Assembly (NCBI GenBank): GCA_004375785.1
Contig: SOKM01000299.1
Location: 1-14,608 of the forward strand
Reading direction: 5' to 3'
From: Candidatus Cloacimonadota bacterium
Lineage (GTDB): Bacteria > Hydrothermota > E44-bin80
Length of the DNA stretch: 14,608 bases
Shown here in pieces: positions 1 through 7,427 of this stretch. The notes under the pieces are model-generated. The model saw only the letters and a list, made by a program, of their open reading frames with translations. It was not told where the DNA came from and searched no databases. Numbering within the stretch: the stretch's first letter is position 1; each line of letters begins with the position of its first letter. Position numbers and translations under genes: made by a program.

Positions 1-2
1 TT

Positions 3-1982
3 GTTTCATTTCCTTCTGGTTCAATGAGTGGTTTCAGAATAGCGGGTATATTTCTGAATCCTCTTGTCTATATACCAAATGAGAAGAGGCTTATTCTAAC
101 AACGGAGATTACCGTCAGGATTGTCTATTCTGAAGGTGTTCACGAAACAATCTCACTTACCGAGAAGCAGAGGGATGTATTTTCTAAAAGTGTTAATGTT
201 ATTGTTTTGAACTCGGATGATATCAAGAGGTTTTCTCCACCCATAAAGGAGAATCCTGGGCGAGCATGTGAATTTGCGATAATAACAGGCTCAAGTTATA
301 CATCTGCCTGGCAGAGGCTTGCAGACTGGAAGATAACAGCAGGATACAGTGCTGGTGTTTTTTCAACGACCTGGATATATTCTAACTATACGGGGAATGA
401 CAATCAGGAGAAGATAAGGAATTTTCTCAAGGATTACTTCACCACTCAGGGGCTCATATATGCTGTTCTCGGTGGGGATGTTGCTATAGTTCCAGAAAGG
501 GATGCTTACAGTTCTTACTATTCCCCTTACTATCTCGCTGCTGACTATTATTATTCCGACCTGGATGGCAGCTGGAACGCGGATGGAGACAACAGGTATG
601 GAGAGTTGTCTGTTGATGGTGTCGATGGCTATTTTGACATCTATGTAGGTCGTCCGCCAATAGACAATGCAACAGACATAAACTCTTTTCTCAGGAAGGA
701 TTCTGTTTATATCTACGCTCCACCCGCCTCATACATTCAGAAAATTCTCCTTCCATCAGAGAACCTGTTCAGCGGTTATCATGGAAGGATTGTGAACAAT
801 GCCATTGGTGCTATGTTCCCTGGTGGCTGGACCATTACAAAACTTGAGGATGGGAATGCATATCCTCCCCATACAAGGAATGCATTCAATGAGAACTACA
901 ACCTTATGCATATTTCAGCACACGGTAACTATAATGGAACATCTGTCTTTAACTCGTCTGATATACCTTATCTTACCAATACTATGCCAACTATAATGAA
1001 TTCCATTGCCTGTTATTCCGGCGATTTTGATGAATATGGTAACTGCTTTGCAGAGCAAATAATGAACAGGTCAGATGGAGCAGGATGTGTAGCGGTAGCA
1101 ATGAACTCAAGATATGGGTGGGGAACTCCTCCCTCAATGGGACCCTCAGAAAAGCTGGATACCACCTTTTACAGTGTTATGCTCAAGGACACATTACCCG
1201 TTGGTATAATCCATGGTGCAACAAAAAATCATTACAGGAACCTTATCTGGGGAAATGGTCTCTGGCACTATTGCGGAACCGAACTCAACCTTTTTGGAGA
1301 CCCGGAAATGGGTGTCCTACTCGCTCAAGCAAACGAGCCTGACATCTATATTTCTAACACAATGTTAGATGATACTAATAATAACGGTACCTGGGAACCT
1401 GGTGAATATGCAGAACTTATTTCTACACTCTCTAATCGTGGTGGAGTTAACGCAACAAATGTCCAGGCAGTTTTAAGGGCGACTACAAACGGGCAATATG
1501 TTGACATCAGTGATTCGACATCCTCTTTTGGTACTATTTTTGTTTGTGGTTCTTCAGATAATTCATCTGACCCGTATAAAATAAGAGCAGCTCCAGGGAC
1601 ACCGAGTGGAACGGTCATTGGGTTTACACTTTACATTACAGCTGATGGCGGTTATTCCTGTGAACAGAGCTTCACTTTAGTTGTTGCAGACCCATATTAC
1701 GACCACGATATAGGAAATGTAAGATTTACAGTCACGAACTGCGGTATCTGTGGATTTATGGATGATGGTCAAAACCTGGGTAGTGGATTCCATTATCCCA
1801 TATCAGGAGGACAACATCTCTTTATAGGTTCTGTATGGGCAGGAAACTCAGTGGGTTATGTGGTAACAGGGATTATTCTGCAGAGAATTCCGGAGACTGG
1901 CAAACTCTGGAAGGAGTATTTGGAGATGGAATCAACTATTCTGAACAGGATTCTTGGGCAAAGTTCGATGATTCAGGCATGA
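3..1982 (+). CDS. Gingipain-family (C25) secreted cysteine protease, N-terminal part; 5' truncated and 3' frameshifted
   Basis: The frame is open from base 3, so the ATG at 24 is probably internal and the signal peptide lies outside the window. Numbering from that Met, residues 1-80 resemble a C25 propeptide. Residues about 83-433 form the peptidase domain: it starts at EFAIITGSSY, carries the dyad His300 (HISAHGNYNG) and Cys330 (SIACYSGDFD), and closes with the family-typical ELNLFGDPEM. The 30-residue His-Cys spacing is close to that known for gingipains. Residues about 438-555 form an Ig/CARDB-like beta domain. After about base 1865 the reading no longer makes sense, and the homologous sequence continues in the frame of 1835-2830. 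C25 enzymes are secreted proteases, so this one is probably exported or surface-bound. The protease core is intact; the frameshift removes the sorting domain. Family call firm, substrate unknown. Confidence 0.88.
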   Translation, partial: VSFPSGSMSGFRIAGIFLNPLVYIPNEKRLILTTEITVRIVYSEGVHETISLTEKQRDVFSKSVNVIVLNSDDIKRFSPPIKENPGRACEFAIITGSSYTSAWQRLADWKITAGYSAGVFSTTWIYSNYTGNDNQEKIRNFLKDYFTTQGLIYAVLGGDVAIVPERDAYSSYYSPYYLAADYYYSDLDGSWNADGDNRYGELSVDGVDGYFDIYVGRPPIDNATDINSFLRKDSVYIYAPPASYIQKILLPSENLFSGYHGRIVNNAIGAMFPGGWTITKLEDGNAYPPHTRNAFNENYNLMHISAHGNYNGTSVFNSSDIPYLTNTMPTIMNSIACYSGDFDEYGNCFAEQIMNRSDGAGCVAVAMNSRYGWGTPPSMGPSEKLDTTFYSVMLKDTLPVGIIHGATKNHYRNLIWGNGLWHYCGTELNLFGDPEMGVLLAQANEPDIYISNTMLDDTNNNGTWEPGEYAELISTLSNRGGVNATNVQAVLRATTNGQYVDISDSTSSFGTIFVCGSSDNSSDPYKIRAAPGTPSGTVIGFTLYITADGGYSCEQSFTLVVADPYYDHDIGNVRFTVTNCGICGFMDDGQNLGSGFHYPISGGQHLFIGSVWAGNSVGYVVTGIILQRIPETGKLWKEYLEMESTILNRILGQSSMIQA

Positions 1983-2830
1983 ATTCACCAAGAGGGCTTT
2001 CTTGTACACAGAATGGATGGGCATGGTCAGATCCTGGGCATGAAGATTATATCATAATGCGATACGTATTCAGGAATGAAGGGTCTACAACTATCAACAC
2101 TCTATTTTTTGGTCAGTTTATGGACTGGAATGTTGGTGAATCGGACAGTAACTCTGGTGGTGTTGATACCACAAGGAATCTTATATACGAATATGGTTCA
2201 GGAACAGAGTATGTTGGAGTCGGATTGCTTGACCCGCCTACAGCGAAAAATGTTACTTTCATATACAACCCTGATTATGTCCAACCCAATGGGTATATTC
2301 TTGATTCTTATAAAGATTGGTTCCTGAAGGGAATACTCAGTACCCAGACTGCTTTTCCCTGGGGAGACTGGTCTATGTTAGTCTCAGCCGGTCCCCACAC
2401 CCTGAGTCCAGGTGACTCTACCATCTTTGCAGTGGTCATTCTTGGAGGCGAAGGGGTATCAGATATTCAAGCGAATTACGACAGTGCACAGGCACGATAT
2501 CAATCTGTTGGTGTTACCGAGGAACCTGGTGTCTCTATTAAACCAGCAATCTTTAATATCTCAAACGTCTATCCTCAGCCTTTTTCTTTCATCGTCAACA
2601 TAGAATATACAGTGCCAAGAGAGAGTAATGTTGCACTCCGTGTCTACAATGTAAGTGGCAGATTGATAAAAACAATTCTGAATGCAAAACAATGGCCTGG
2701 AATATACAGAGAAGAGTGGGATGGAAAGATGAGCAATGGTCAGGAAGCCACATCAGGAATCTATTTCTGCCGTCTTGTCGTAAATGGCAATGAGCAGAGC
2801 GTTACAAGAAAACTCCTGCTTGTGAAGTAA
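1835..2830 (+). CDS. C-terminal part of the same C25 protease: beta domain plus type IX-type sorting domain (frameshifted)
   Basis: This frame continues the protease. Coding sense resumes at about 1865 with NRDYSAENSGDWQTLEG, so the ATG at 1835 is not a real start, and no Shine-Dalgarno precedes it. The first 200 or so residues form a beta-rich domain common in secreted proteins of this group, with the segments IIMRYVFRNEG and GQFMDWNVGE. The last 85 or so residues are a FlgD-like / T9SS type A sorting domain: PQPF, YTVP, LRVYNVSGRLIKT, EEWDGK, SGIYFCRL and the final TRKLLLVK. With the upstream part the protein would exceed 930 residues. A single missing base, either real or an assembly error, would explain the break. 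If the break is real, this part is untranslated and the enzyme cannot be sorted. The gene ends 9 bp from the convergent 2840-3403 gene, with no clear terminator between them. Confidence 0.82.
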   Translation: MGRKLSGLCGNRDYSAENSGDWQTLEGVFGDGINYSEQDSWAKFDDSGMNSPRGLSCTQNGWAWSDPGHEDYIIMRYVFRNEGSTTINTLFFGQFMDWNVGESDSNSGGVDTTRNLIYEYGSGTEYVGVGLLDPPTAKNVTFIYNPDYVQPNGYILDSYKDWFLKGILSTQTAFPWGDWSMLVSAGPHTLSPGDSTIFAVVILGGEGVSDIQANYDSAQARYQSVGVTEEPGVSIKPAIFNISNVYPQPFSFIVNIEYTVPRESNVALRVYNVSGRLIKTILNAKQWPGIYREEWDGKMSNGQEATSGIYFCRLVVNGNEQSVTRKLLLVK

Positions 2831-2839
2831 CTTTTTATT

Positions 2840-3403
2840 TCACTCCCAGGAAATCTTAAGGTCGGTTTTTGGTAGAAAATATCTTCTTGTTATGTAATAG
2901 AATTGTTTTTTTGCTTTGGTCTTTACACTATCGGGTTTTATTGAAAAGTTCAATTCTTTGAATTCCTCAGGCGCTTCAATGATGAAAGTAGCTTTGTCTA
3001 TCTTTTGCTTCCATAATTTTGTGGTGGTTAAAATGTAGGTCGCATTTTTTTCCTTTATCTTTTGTTTGTATTCAACTAATACAGTCTTTACGCCAAGAGG
3101 TTCAAAGTGTAATGTCCACTTTATACCTGTGTTTTTCTTGACGAAGTCAAAGGTGTTTTCCGGATCTAAAACTTTAATCTTTGCAGGATAGAAATGGCTG
3201 CTATCTATGGGAAATGGATAAAACATGCTGACGTCAATCTCCAAATTGGATTTGCTCTCAAAAAAGTATAAACCACGAACATTAACGCTATTCTTCTTCA
3301 AAGTGATGTTTATCTCTTCTTTGAAGAATTTCACAGGCATCTCTGCGTGTGAGAAGGAAGCGAGAGTGAAGATACAAAATATTAAAACAATCAGTTTTTT
3401 CAT
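2840..3403 (-). CDS. Secreted beta-rich protein of unknown function
   Basis: The product has 187 residues. A clear signal peptide (MKKLIVLIFC, hydrophobic to about residue 17, then SHA before Glu21) predicts export. The mature part alternates short hydrophobic strands with Lys/Glu-rich turns, as in a secreted beta-sandwich. There is no cysteine in the mature part and no sorting domain at the C-terminus. I do not recognise the family. The layout (strand pairs, a YPFPIDSSHFYP segment, final KTDLKISWE) is faintly like secreted DUF4424-type proteins, but that is not supported enough to name. The start is fixed by the signal peptide; no Shine-Dalgarno is visible in the AT-rich stretch before it. 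The gene is the last before a convergent end and is separated from the next minus-strand gene by a pair of REP-like hairpins. Confidence 0.7.
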   Translation of the reverse strand: MKKLIVLIFCIFTLASFSHAEMPVKFFKEEINITLKKNSVNVRGLYFFESKSNLEIDVSMFYPFPIDSSHFYPAKIKVLDPENTFDFVKKNTGIKWTLHFEPLGVKTVLVEYKQKIKEKNATYILTTTKLWKQKIDKATFIIEAPEEFKELNFSIKPDSVKTKAKKQFYYITRRYFLPKTDLKISWE

Positions 3404-3420
3404 TATATTAAGTTTGTAAT

Positions 3421-3444
3421 GTCGCAGGTAGAACCTGCTCCTAC
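3421..3444 (-). repeat. REP-like palindromic element, copy A
   Basis: Read on the minus strand it begins GTAGGAGC and ends GCGAC, with a perfect 6-bp stem (GCAGGT/ACCTGC, loop of three) inside. It faces copy B at 3460-3486 in inverted orientation, giving a BIME-like pair between two minus-strand genes. Such elements are usually intergenic and multi-copy, and are mobilised by REP-associated tyrosine transposases (RAYT). Confidence 0.7.
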
Positions 3445-3459
3445 ATTTTTAAATCATTG

Positions 3460-3486
3460 GTAGGAGCAATCTCCTGATTGCGATAC
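3460..3486 (+). repeat. REP-like palindromic element, copy B
   Basis: It has the same GTAGGAGC head and GCGATAC tail as copy A, but a different stem: GCAATC/GATTGC with loop TCCT. The stem differs while pairing is kept, which points to selection for the hairpin. It lies 30 bp from the stop of the 3517-5016 gene, so it could stabilise that transcript's 3' end. Confidence 0.7.
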
Positions 3487-3516
3487 ATTAAATTAAAAGG
3501 TTTTCTCTGTTACATT

Positions 3517-5016
3517 TTAATTGAGTAATACAAACTTCTTCGTATCTGTAAATCTTCCTGCTTTTATTCTATAGAAATAAACACCAGTAGGTAATTTGCA
3601 AAACTTATCATCAGTGCCATTCCATCTCACAATCTTATAGCCCGTTTTCTCATCTTCATCTACAAGTGTTTTAACAAGTTTACCTCTGATGTCGTAAATC
3701 TTGAGAACAACCCTGCAATCTTCAGGTATTGCATATCTTATAGCAGTCTCCCTGCCGAACGGATTGGGAATGTTCTGAGATTGTGAGAAAAATCTTGGAA
3801 CAGGTTTATCCTTCTTCTCTTCTTCAACCTTCGCCCCTATTGTATCTATTGCAAAGGTGTCGTCTGAAACATCGTAAACAGTGGCGACCGCATTGTCCTT
3901 AATTCTCACAAGACATTGCGTGGAAGGCTTATTTGGTATGTTCCAGATTATTGAACTATCGTTCGCGGCAGTTACAATAGAAGTCCAGGTAGAGCCATTA
4001 TTGGTTGAATATTCAATCTTCAACTCACTTATCCCGGGAGTGGCTCCGTATGATATAATCTGTTCTTCTCCAACAACGAATACCTCTCCACCATTAGGAA
4101 AAATGACATTAATAGAACTCGTTACAGAAAAATTGGAATTGCTCATATCAGTGATTGTAGTGTTTTCAACATCCGTTATTTTTATCCTGTAGGTATTATA
4201 GGGTGCATTAGGAATCTTCCATCCATAGACACCTGTATTAAAAATAGAAGTTACTAAGCTTGTCCATGAACCTCCTCCATTTGTGGAGACTTCGATTTTC
4301 ACCTTGGAAATACCAGGTGAAGCATTCCAGGTTATATTCTGGGAACTCCCTACATCCCAGTTTTCTCCACCGTTTGGGGATGTAACAGTTAAGGATGTTG
4401 TAATATTAAACAGGTCTGACATATCAAGAATAGATAAGTTATCTGTATCTGTAACTCTGACCAGGGCAGTGCTTGTTGGTTTATTAGGCACATTCCAGGG
4501 GTAGAAACCATTGTTTGGAGTCGAGGTTTTTATGCTCGTCCAGTTTGACCCAGCATTTGTAGAATACTCTAATTTTACATCGGTGATACCTTCCGTTGCG
4601 TCCCAGGTAATTGTCTCCAAATTCCCTACTTCCCAGTTGTCTCCTCCAACAGGAGAAGTGATGGTTATTGAACTTGTAAGAGAAAAAAGATTATCTGATA
4701 TATCAAGTGTCGATGCATTTGATGCATCCGTGACCTTTACAAGATATGAATTACCGGGTTTATTAGGAATATTCCACCCGCATATACTGTCGTTCAGTGT
4801 CTTTGTCTCTATAATAGTCCAGGTTCCGCCACCATTAGTTGAGTATTCAACCTTTACGCTGTCTATGGTGCCAGTCCACGTCCAGGTGATAAGTTCTATG
4901 TCTCCAACAAGTAGATTTTCACCACCATTTGGTGAAAGAATAGTTATAGTCTGTGAATATAGACCTGTATAAAAAAGAGACAGTATCAGTAAAAAAAATA
5001 CCATTCTCAATTTCAT
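3517..5016 (-). CDS. Secreted surface protein with four Kre9/Knh1-like (PF10342-type) repeats and a sorting domain
   Basis: The product has 499 residues. The signal peptide runs from residue 1 to about 21 (MKLRMVFFLLILSLFYTGLYS). Four tandem repeats of about 92 residues follow at 23-114, 116-206, 208-299 and 301-391. Each has the pattern SPNGGENW-VG-ITW, then KIEYSTNGGSTWTSI, W-IPNKP, LVRVTD and DMSDNLFSI. These match the bacterial form of the Ser-Thr-rich GPI-anchored (Kre9/Knh1) domain, a beta-sandwich of extracellular proteins. A Lys/Glu-rich linker at 393-405 leads to a FlgD-like / T9SS-type sorting domain at 415-499 (IPNPFGRETAIRYAIP, LKIYDIRGKLVKTL, RWNG, TGVYFYR). No catalytic motif is visible, so a structural or adhesive role is inferred. 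The start is supported by AAGGAGGAAAG right before the ATG. Confidence 0.85.
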   Translation of the reverse strand: MKLRMVFFLLILSLFYTGLYSQTITILSPNGGENLLVGDIELITWTWTGTIDSVKVEYSTNGGGTWTIIETKTLNDSICGWNIPNKPGNSYLVKVTDASNASTLDISDNLFSLTSSITITSPVGGDNWEVGNLETITWDATEGITDVKLEYSTNAGSNWTSIKTSTPNNGFYPWNVPNKPTSTALVRVTDTDNLSILDMSDLFNITTSLTVTSPNGGENWDVGSSQNITWNASPGISKVKIEVSTNGGGSWTSLVTSIFNTGVYGWKIPNAPYNTYRIKITDVENTTITDMSNSNFSVTSSINVIFPNGGEVFVVGEEQIISYGATPGISELKIEYSTNNGSTWTSIVTAANDSSIIWNIPNKPSTQCLVRIKDNAVATVYDVSDDTFAIDTIGAKVEEEKKDKPVPRFFSQSQNIPNPFGRETAIRYAIPEDCRVVLKIYDIRGKLVKTLVDEDEKTGYKIVRWNGTDDKFCKLPTGVYFYRIKAGRFTDTKKFVLLN

Positions 5017-5100
5017 CTTTCCTCCTTTTTAGAAAATATTGATTTGCATTAAATTGTAGGTAAATAATCAGTAAACTCCGTTACATTTTTCTCTAAGGGT

Positions 5101-5207
5101 GTCATTGCGAGCAACTCTTCTTGCTCGTCTTATGCGAAGCAATCTCCTATTCGCTCTCAGTTAATATGAGATTGCCACGCCTTCACTTCGTTCAGGCTCG
5201 CAATGAC
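5101..5207. repeat. MITE-like palindromic intergenic repeat (107 bp)
   Basis: Perfect 12-bp terminal inverted repeats (GTCATTGCGAGC at 5101-5112, its complement at 5196-5207) enclose a second perfect 8-bp inverted pair (GCAATCTC at 5139-5146, GAGATTGC at 5168-5175). The left arm between them contains a smaller hairpin (GAGCAA...TTGCTC). I recall this TGTCATTGCGAGC...GCTCGCAATGAC family as a multi-copy intergenic palindrome of many bacterial genomes. It has no coding capacity. It sits inside the presumed 5' leader of the 3517-5016 gene. Confidence 0.78.
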
Positions 5208-5292
5208 GGGCTTTACTGAGTATTTACAATTGCAGAAATTTAAACTTTTTTAGAGCCTTTTTAACACCTCCTTCCACTGTTTAGATAAAAAA

Positions 5293-5321
5293 ATGATAAC
5301 ACTATTAAGCAAATCTGTCAA
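5293..5321 (-). promoter_or_regulatory. Sigma-70-type promoter for the 3517-5016 surface protein
   Basis: On the minus strand TTGACA (5316-5321) is followed after 17 bp by TATCAT (5293-5298). It lies directly after the GYD gene stop and points at the surface-protein gene, giving a leader of about 270 nt that includes the MITE-like repeat. An AAGGAGG at 5267-5273 just downstream has no usable start codon behind it. The gap 5017-5341 holds nothing else that I can identify. Confidence 0.55.
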
Positions 5322-5341
5322 GCAAAAAATCAGAGACCTCG

Positions 5342-5638
5342 CTAAATCTCTTCTACCAATTTAAGGAAACGTTTGTATCGAATAGCAGTCCAGCTTTCCG
5401 CACTTGATGCACCGAGTGATAAGCTTATCATTGATACCTTACAGGCAACCTCTTCGGATGGTGCTTCATAGATATCCAGAAAATCAAAAGACCCTAAAAG
5501 TGCATAATGTGCAATGAACTTTACCTCTGGACATTTTTCCTTAACCTTCTTTATCCATTCCTCACCGATTGCTGCTCGTTCCTTCATCCTCTTTGTTACC
5601 TCTGGTGAGAGTTTAGTCATTAAAATATAAGTTGGCAT
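5342..5638 (-). CDS. GYD-domain protein
   Basis: The 98-residue product matches the small GYD family (PF08734) from end to end. It begins MPTYILMTKLSPE, has an alpha segment (KRMKERAAIGEEWIKKVKEK), then ALLGSFDFLDIYEAPSEE, where the family's Gly-Tyr-Asp signature reads Gly-Ser-Phe-Asp, and ends in the SLGASSAESWTAI segment. GYD proteins have a dimeric ferredoxin-like alpha/beta fold and no firmly established reaction. No signal peptide is seen, so it is cytoplasmic. A strong AAAGGAGG precedes the start. It is the third gene of the Nudix-recO-GYD run, 31 bp after recO, and is probably co-transcribed while having its own efficient ribosome binding site. The full length fits the family. Function unknown. 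Confidence 0.85.
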   Translation of the reverse strand: MPTYILMTKLSPEVTKRMKERAAIGEEWIKKVKEKCPEVKFIAHYALLGSFDFLDIYEAPSEEVACKVSMISLSLGASSAESWTAIRYKRFLKLVEEI

Positions 5639-5669
5639 ACTACCTCCTTTTTAAATTTCGCTGTTTCCT

Positions 5670-6434
5670 TTAACCTTTACCCTTGCCTTTTATAAAGTTG
5701 TCAAGTGTCTTGAGTGTTCTGTGGCTATGATAACTGAACCAGTTAGAAAGGAGAAAAAAGACCTCCTTAAAGTCGTCTGATTTCGTCTCCTGGTAATACT
5801 CTTCTTTTTCCTGTTTCTGAATTTTTGTCATTAAATGATATATAGGTCTGCTTATTTTGACAGCACCTGAATTACTTACTCTACATTTTTCACACAGTAT
5901 TCCACCTTTTTCATTTGAGAAATAAACTTGTGAAAAACTTTTTTGGCCGCAAGCAGTGCATTTTTCAAGTTCAATCCTGAAACCAAGAAGAGAAGCACCT
6001 TTCAGAAGAAATCGTATAAGTATAAAGGGAAGTTCTTCCTTTTTTCGCTGATTAATGCTGTGCAATGTGAAGAGTGAATATTGATAAAGTGTTTTTGAAA
6101 CCTGCTCTTGAGCAAGAAAGGTAAAAAGAAAATCTATAACGACAATAGCATAATTAAACTTCGCAAGGACGTTGTGAATATCTTTGAAGAATTCGACCAT
6201 TTCTGCTTCTTTTACAAGGTAAATCTCACTTGTCTCTTTCTTGTAGAAGACAATTTCAGAATTGACAAGGCTCTGAAGCGCAGCAGCCATTCTACTTTTT
6301 GGTTTTCTTACTCCCTTTGCAATGAGTTTTATCTTTCCAAACCCTTCACTGAAAGCAGTGATAATTCGACTGGTTTCACGATAATCCATCCCCTTTAGAA
6401 TTATCACATGTGTTTTTTTTATCTGTTCTTTCAT
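5670..6434 (-). CDS. recO: DNA repair protein RecO
   Basis: The 254-residue product has the usual RecO length. RecO binds single-stranded DNA and SSB and, with RecR, loads RecA in the RecF recombination pathway; it acts in the cytoplasm. Residues 1-80 form the OB-fold: THVIILKGMDYRETSRIITAFSE, then GKIKLIAKGVRKPKSRMAAALQ, which is a highly typical RecO segment. The helical C-terminal part contains the four-cysteine zinc site Cys159-x2-Cys162 and Cys181-x2-Cys184, preceded by the expected LLGF motif (149-152). It begins 6 bp after the Nudix gene, and its ribosome binding site (CAGGGA) lies within the end of that gene, so the two are probably translationally linked. No odd features. Confidence 0.95.
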   Translation of the reverse strand: MKEQIKKTHVIILKGMDYRETSRIITAFSEGFGKIKLIAKGVRKPKSRMAAALQSLVNSEIVFYKKETSEIYLVKEAEMVEFFKDIHNVLAKFNYAIVVIDFLFTFLAQEQVSKTLYQYSLFTLHSINQRKKEELPFILIRFLLKGASLLGFRIELEKCTACGQKSFSQVYFSNEKGGILCEKCRVSNSGAVKISRPIYHLMTKIQKQEKEEYYQETKSDDFKEVFFLLSNWFSYHSHRTLKTLDNFIKGKGKG

Positions 6435-6440
6435 AGTAAA

Positions 6441-6938
6441 TTATCTTTTTCCCTGGAAAATATCTTTTATAATTTCTCTGTGGCTTTTGAAAGGAATCTC
6501 AGGCAGGTCTTTATAATCAAAGTATCGAATGTCAACCGCATCGTCTCCAGCTTTTGCTTCGCCTTTTAAGACATCAAGGGTATAGGCAAGGACAATAACA
6601 CTTTTGTATCTCCATCCCCTCTGTTGATATAGACCGACCAGGCTTCTTATCCTGCAGTCAAGGTTCGTCTCTTCTTTTATCTCTCTTAAAATGGTCTCTT
6701 CTGGCTTCTCGTCTATTTCAAGAAAACCTGTGGGGAGTGTCCATCTTCCCTTGCAGGGCTCTACACCCCTTTTTATAAGGAGAATTCTTTTCTCTTTATC
6801 GAGGATTACACCAGCAACAACAGGGACGGGGTTTTCGTAAACAAATTCATTGCACCCTCGACAGAATAATCGCTCACTATCGCCCTCCTTTTTGGGAACA
6901 AGTTCTTCTCCACATTGAGGGCAGTATCTCAACTTCAT
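6441..6938 (-). CDS. Nudix hydrolase with N-terminal zinc ribbon
   Basis: The 165-residue product starts with a zinc ribbon: Cys6-x2-Cys9 (YCPQCG) and Cys26-x2-Cys29 (FCRGCN). This layout is shared with NADH pyrophosphatase (NudC)-like and related Nudix proteins. The catalytic Nudix box spans 71-93: Gly71, Glu77, Arg85-Glu86, Glu89-Glu90, Leu93, with the metal-binding REIKEE core intact. Such enzymes cleave nucleoside diphosphates linked to another group. The substrate cannot be fixed; the SQPWPFPxS motif of true NudC is absent, so a generic ADP-ribose or dinucleotide pyrophosphatase is more likely. First gene of the Nudix-recO-GYD operon. The ribosome binding site before the ATG is weak (TAGGAAA). 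Confidence 0.92.
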   Translation of the reverse strand: MKLRYCPQCGEELVPKKEGDSERLFCRGCNEFVYENPVPVVAGVILDKEKRILLIKRGVEPCKGRWTLPTGFLEIDEKPEETILREIKEETNLDCRIRSLVGLYQQRGWRYKSVIVLAYTLDVLKGEAKAGDDAVDIRYFDYKDLPEIPFKSHREIIKDIFQGKR

Positions 6939-6994
6939 ATTCTTTTTTTCCTACTTTCACATTTTCTAAAAACTTAACATTTTTAGACAAATTT

Positions 6995-7023
6995 ATTATA
7001 GATTATAGGACGATTTAAGTCAA
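6995..7023 (-). promoter_or_regulatory. Sigma-70-type promoter of the Nudix-recO-GYD operon
   Basis: On the minus strand TTGACT (7018-7023), a 17-bp spacer and a perfect TATAAT (6995-7000) are present, and a second TATAAT overlaps the spacer (7002-7007). Transcription would begin near 6988, giving a leader of about 50 nt before the ATG at 6938. Confidence 0.75.
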
Positions 7024-7191
7024 GAAAAATCATGATTGGAGTTTTTTCATGAAATTTTAACTGGTTTGTTGATAGCTTGGGTTTCAGCTTACACAAATCT
7101 TTTTCTTCTACTTGATCTGTTTTTACGAAGAAAAATCTTTAGTTTCAGGAGTTGCATTCCCGAAACACCATAAAGAGTTGGAGAGAGATGC

Positions 7192-7280
7192 AGAAGTGCA
7201 AAAATTGCTTCTTTTTGTGATAAGATAAGTTATTATATATTCAGACTTACAATTAAGGATATGAGAAGTGCAAAAATTGC
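7192..7280. repeat. Direct repeat AGAAGTGCAAAAATTGC, two copies
   Basis: The 17-bp sequence occurs identically at 7192-7208 and 7264-7280, 72 bp apart. Each contains TGCAA and its complement separated by AAA, so each is itself a small palindrome. The second extends to the perfect GTGCAA-AAA-TTGCAC (7268-7282) followed by a pyrimidine and T-rich run, so it could also act as a weak terminator. Confidence 0.65.
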
Positions 7281-7333
7281 ACCTCTTCTTAAACTTTTTT
7301 TTAAAAATCTAAAATTTGAAAAAATGTAAGTCT
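7243..7333. repeat. Inverted repeat AGACTTACA flanked by AT-rich arms
   Basis: AGACTTACA at 7243-7251 is matched by its exact complement at 7325-7333. Both outer flanks are TATATA-rich and nearly complementary, so about 107 bp could fold as one stem with the GTGCAA-AAA-TTGCAC hairpin inside it. Together with the TTGCA motifs this is the main structure in the 6939-7502 gap, where I see no gene. Confidence 0.5.
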
Positions 7334-7406
7334 ATATATATTAACAGTTACAAAAATGTGAAACTATGGCACGAAAATTGCACATATTTTTGTGGACTCT
7401 GTGATT

Positions 7407-7419
7407 TTGCACTGTGCAA
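7407..7419. promoter_or_regulatory. Candidate operator TTGCAC-T-GTGCAA
   Basis: A perfect 6-bp palindrome with a one-base centre lies 8 bp upstream of the -35 box of the propeller-protein gene. Half-sites of the same type recur at 7378-7383 and, in the promoter itself, at 7447-7451. The position suits a dimeric activator or repressor; the protein is unknown. Confidence 0.45.
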
Positions 7420-7427
7420 TCAAAGAT

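Noticed and set aside
1835..1982. Programmed -1 frameshifting in the C25 gene.
   Set aside because: No slippery heptamer or downstream pseudoknot is visible at the point where coding sense changes frame.
3421..3486. CRISPR-like repeats.
   Set aside because: There are only two elements, in inverted orientation, with different stems; this fits REP elements.
3881..4972. Plus-strand open frames opposite the four-repeat protein.
   Set aside because: They are mirror readings of the repeats, with no ribosome binding sites or recognisable protein features.
7261..7329. A 22-codon frame starting ATGAGAAGTGCA in the 6939-7502 gap.
   Set aside because: The AAGGA is only one base from the ATG, the peptide is Lys/Leu/Phe-rich as expected from AT-rich DNA, and the sequence is better explained by the repeats and palindromes.
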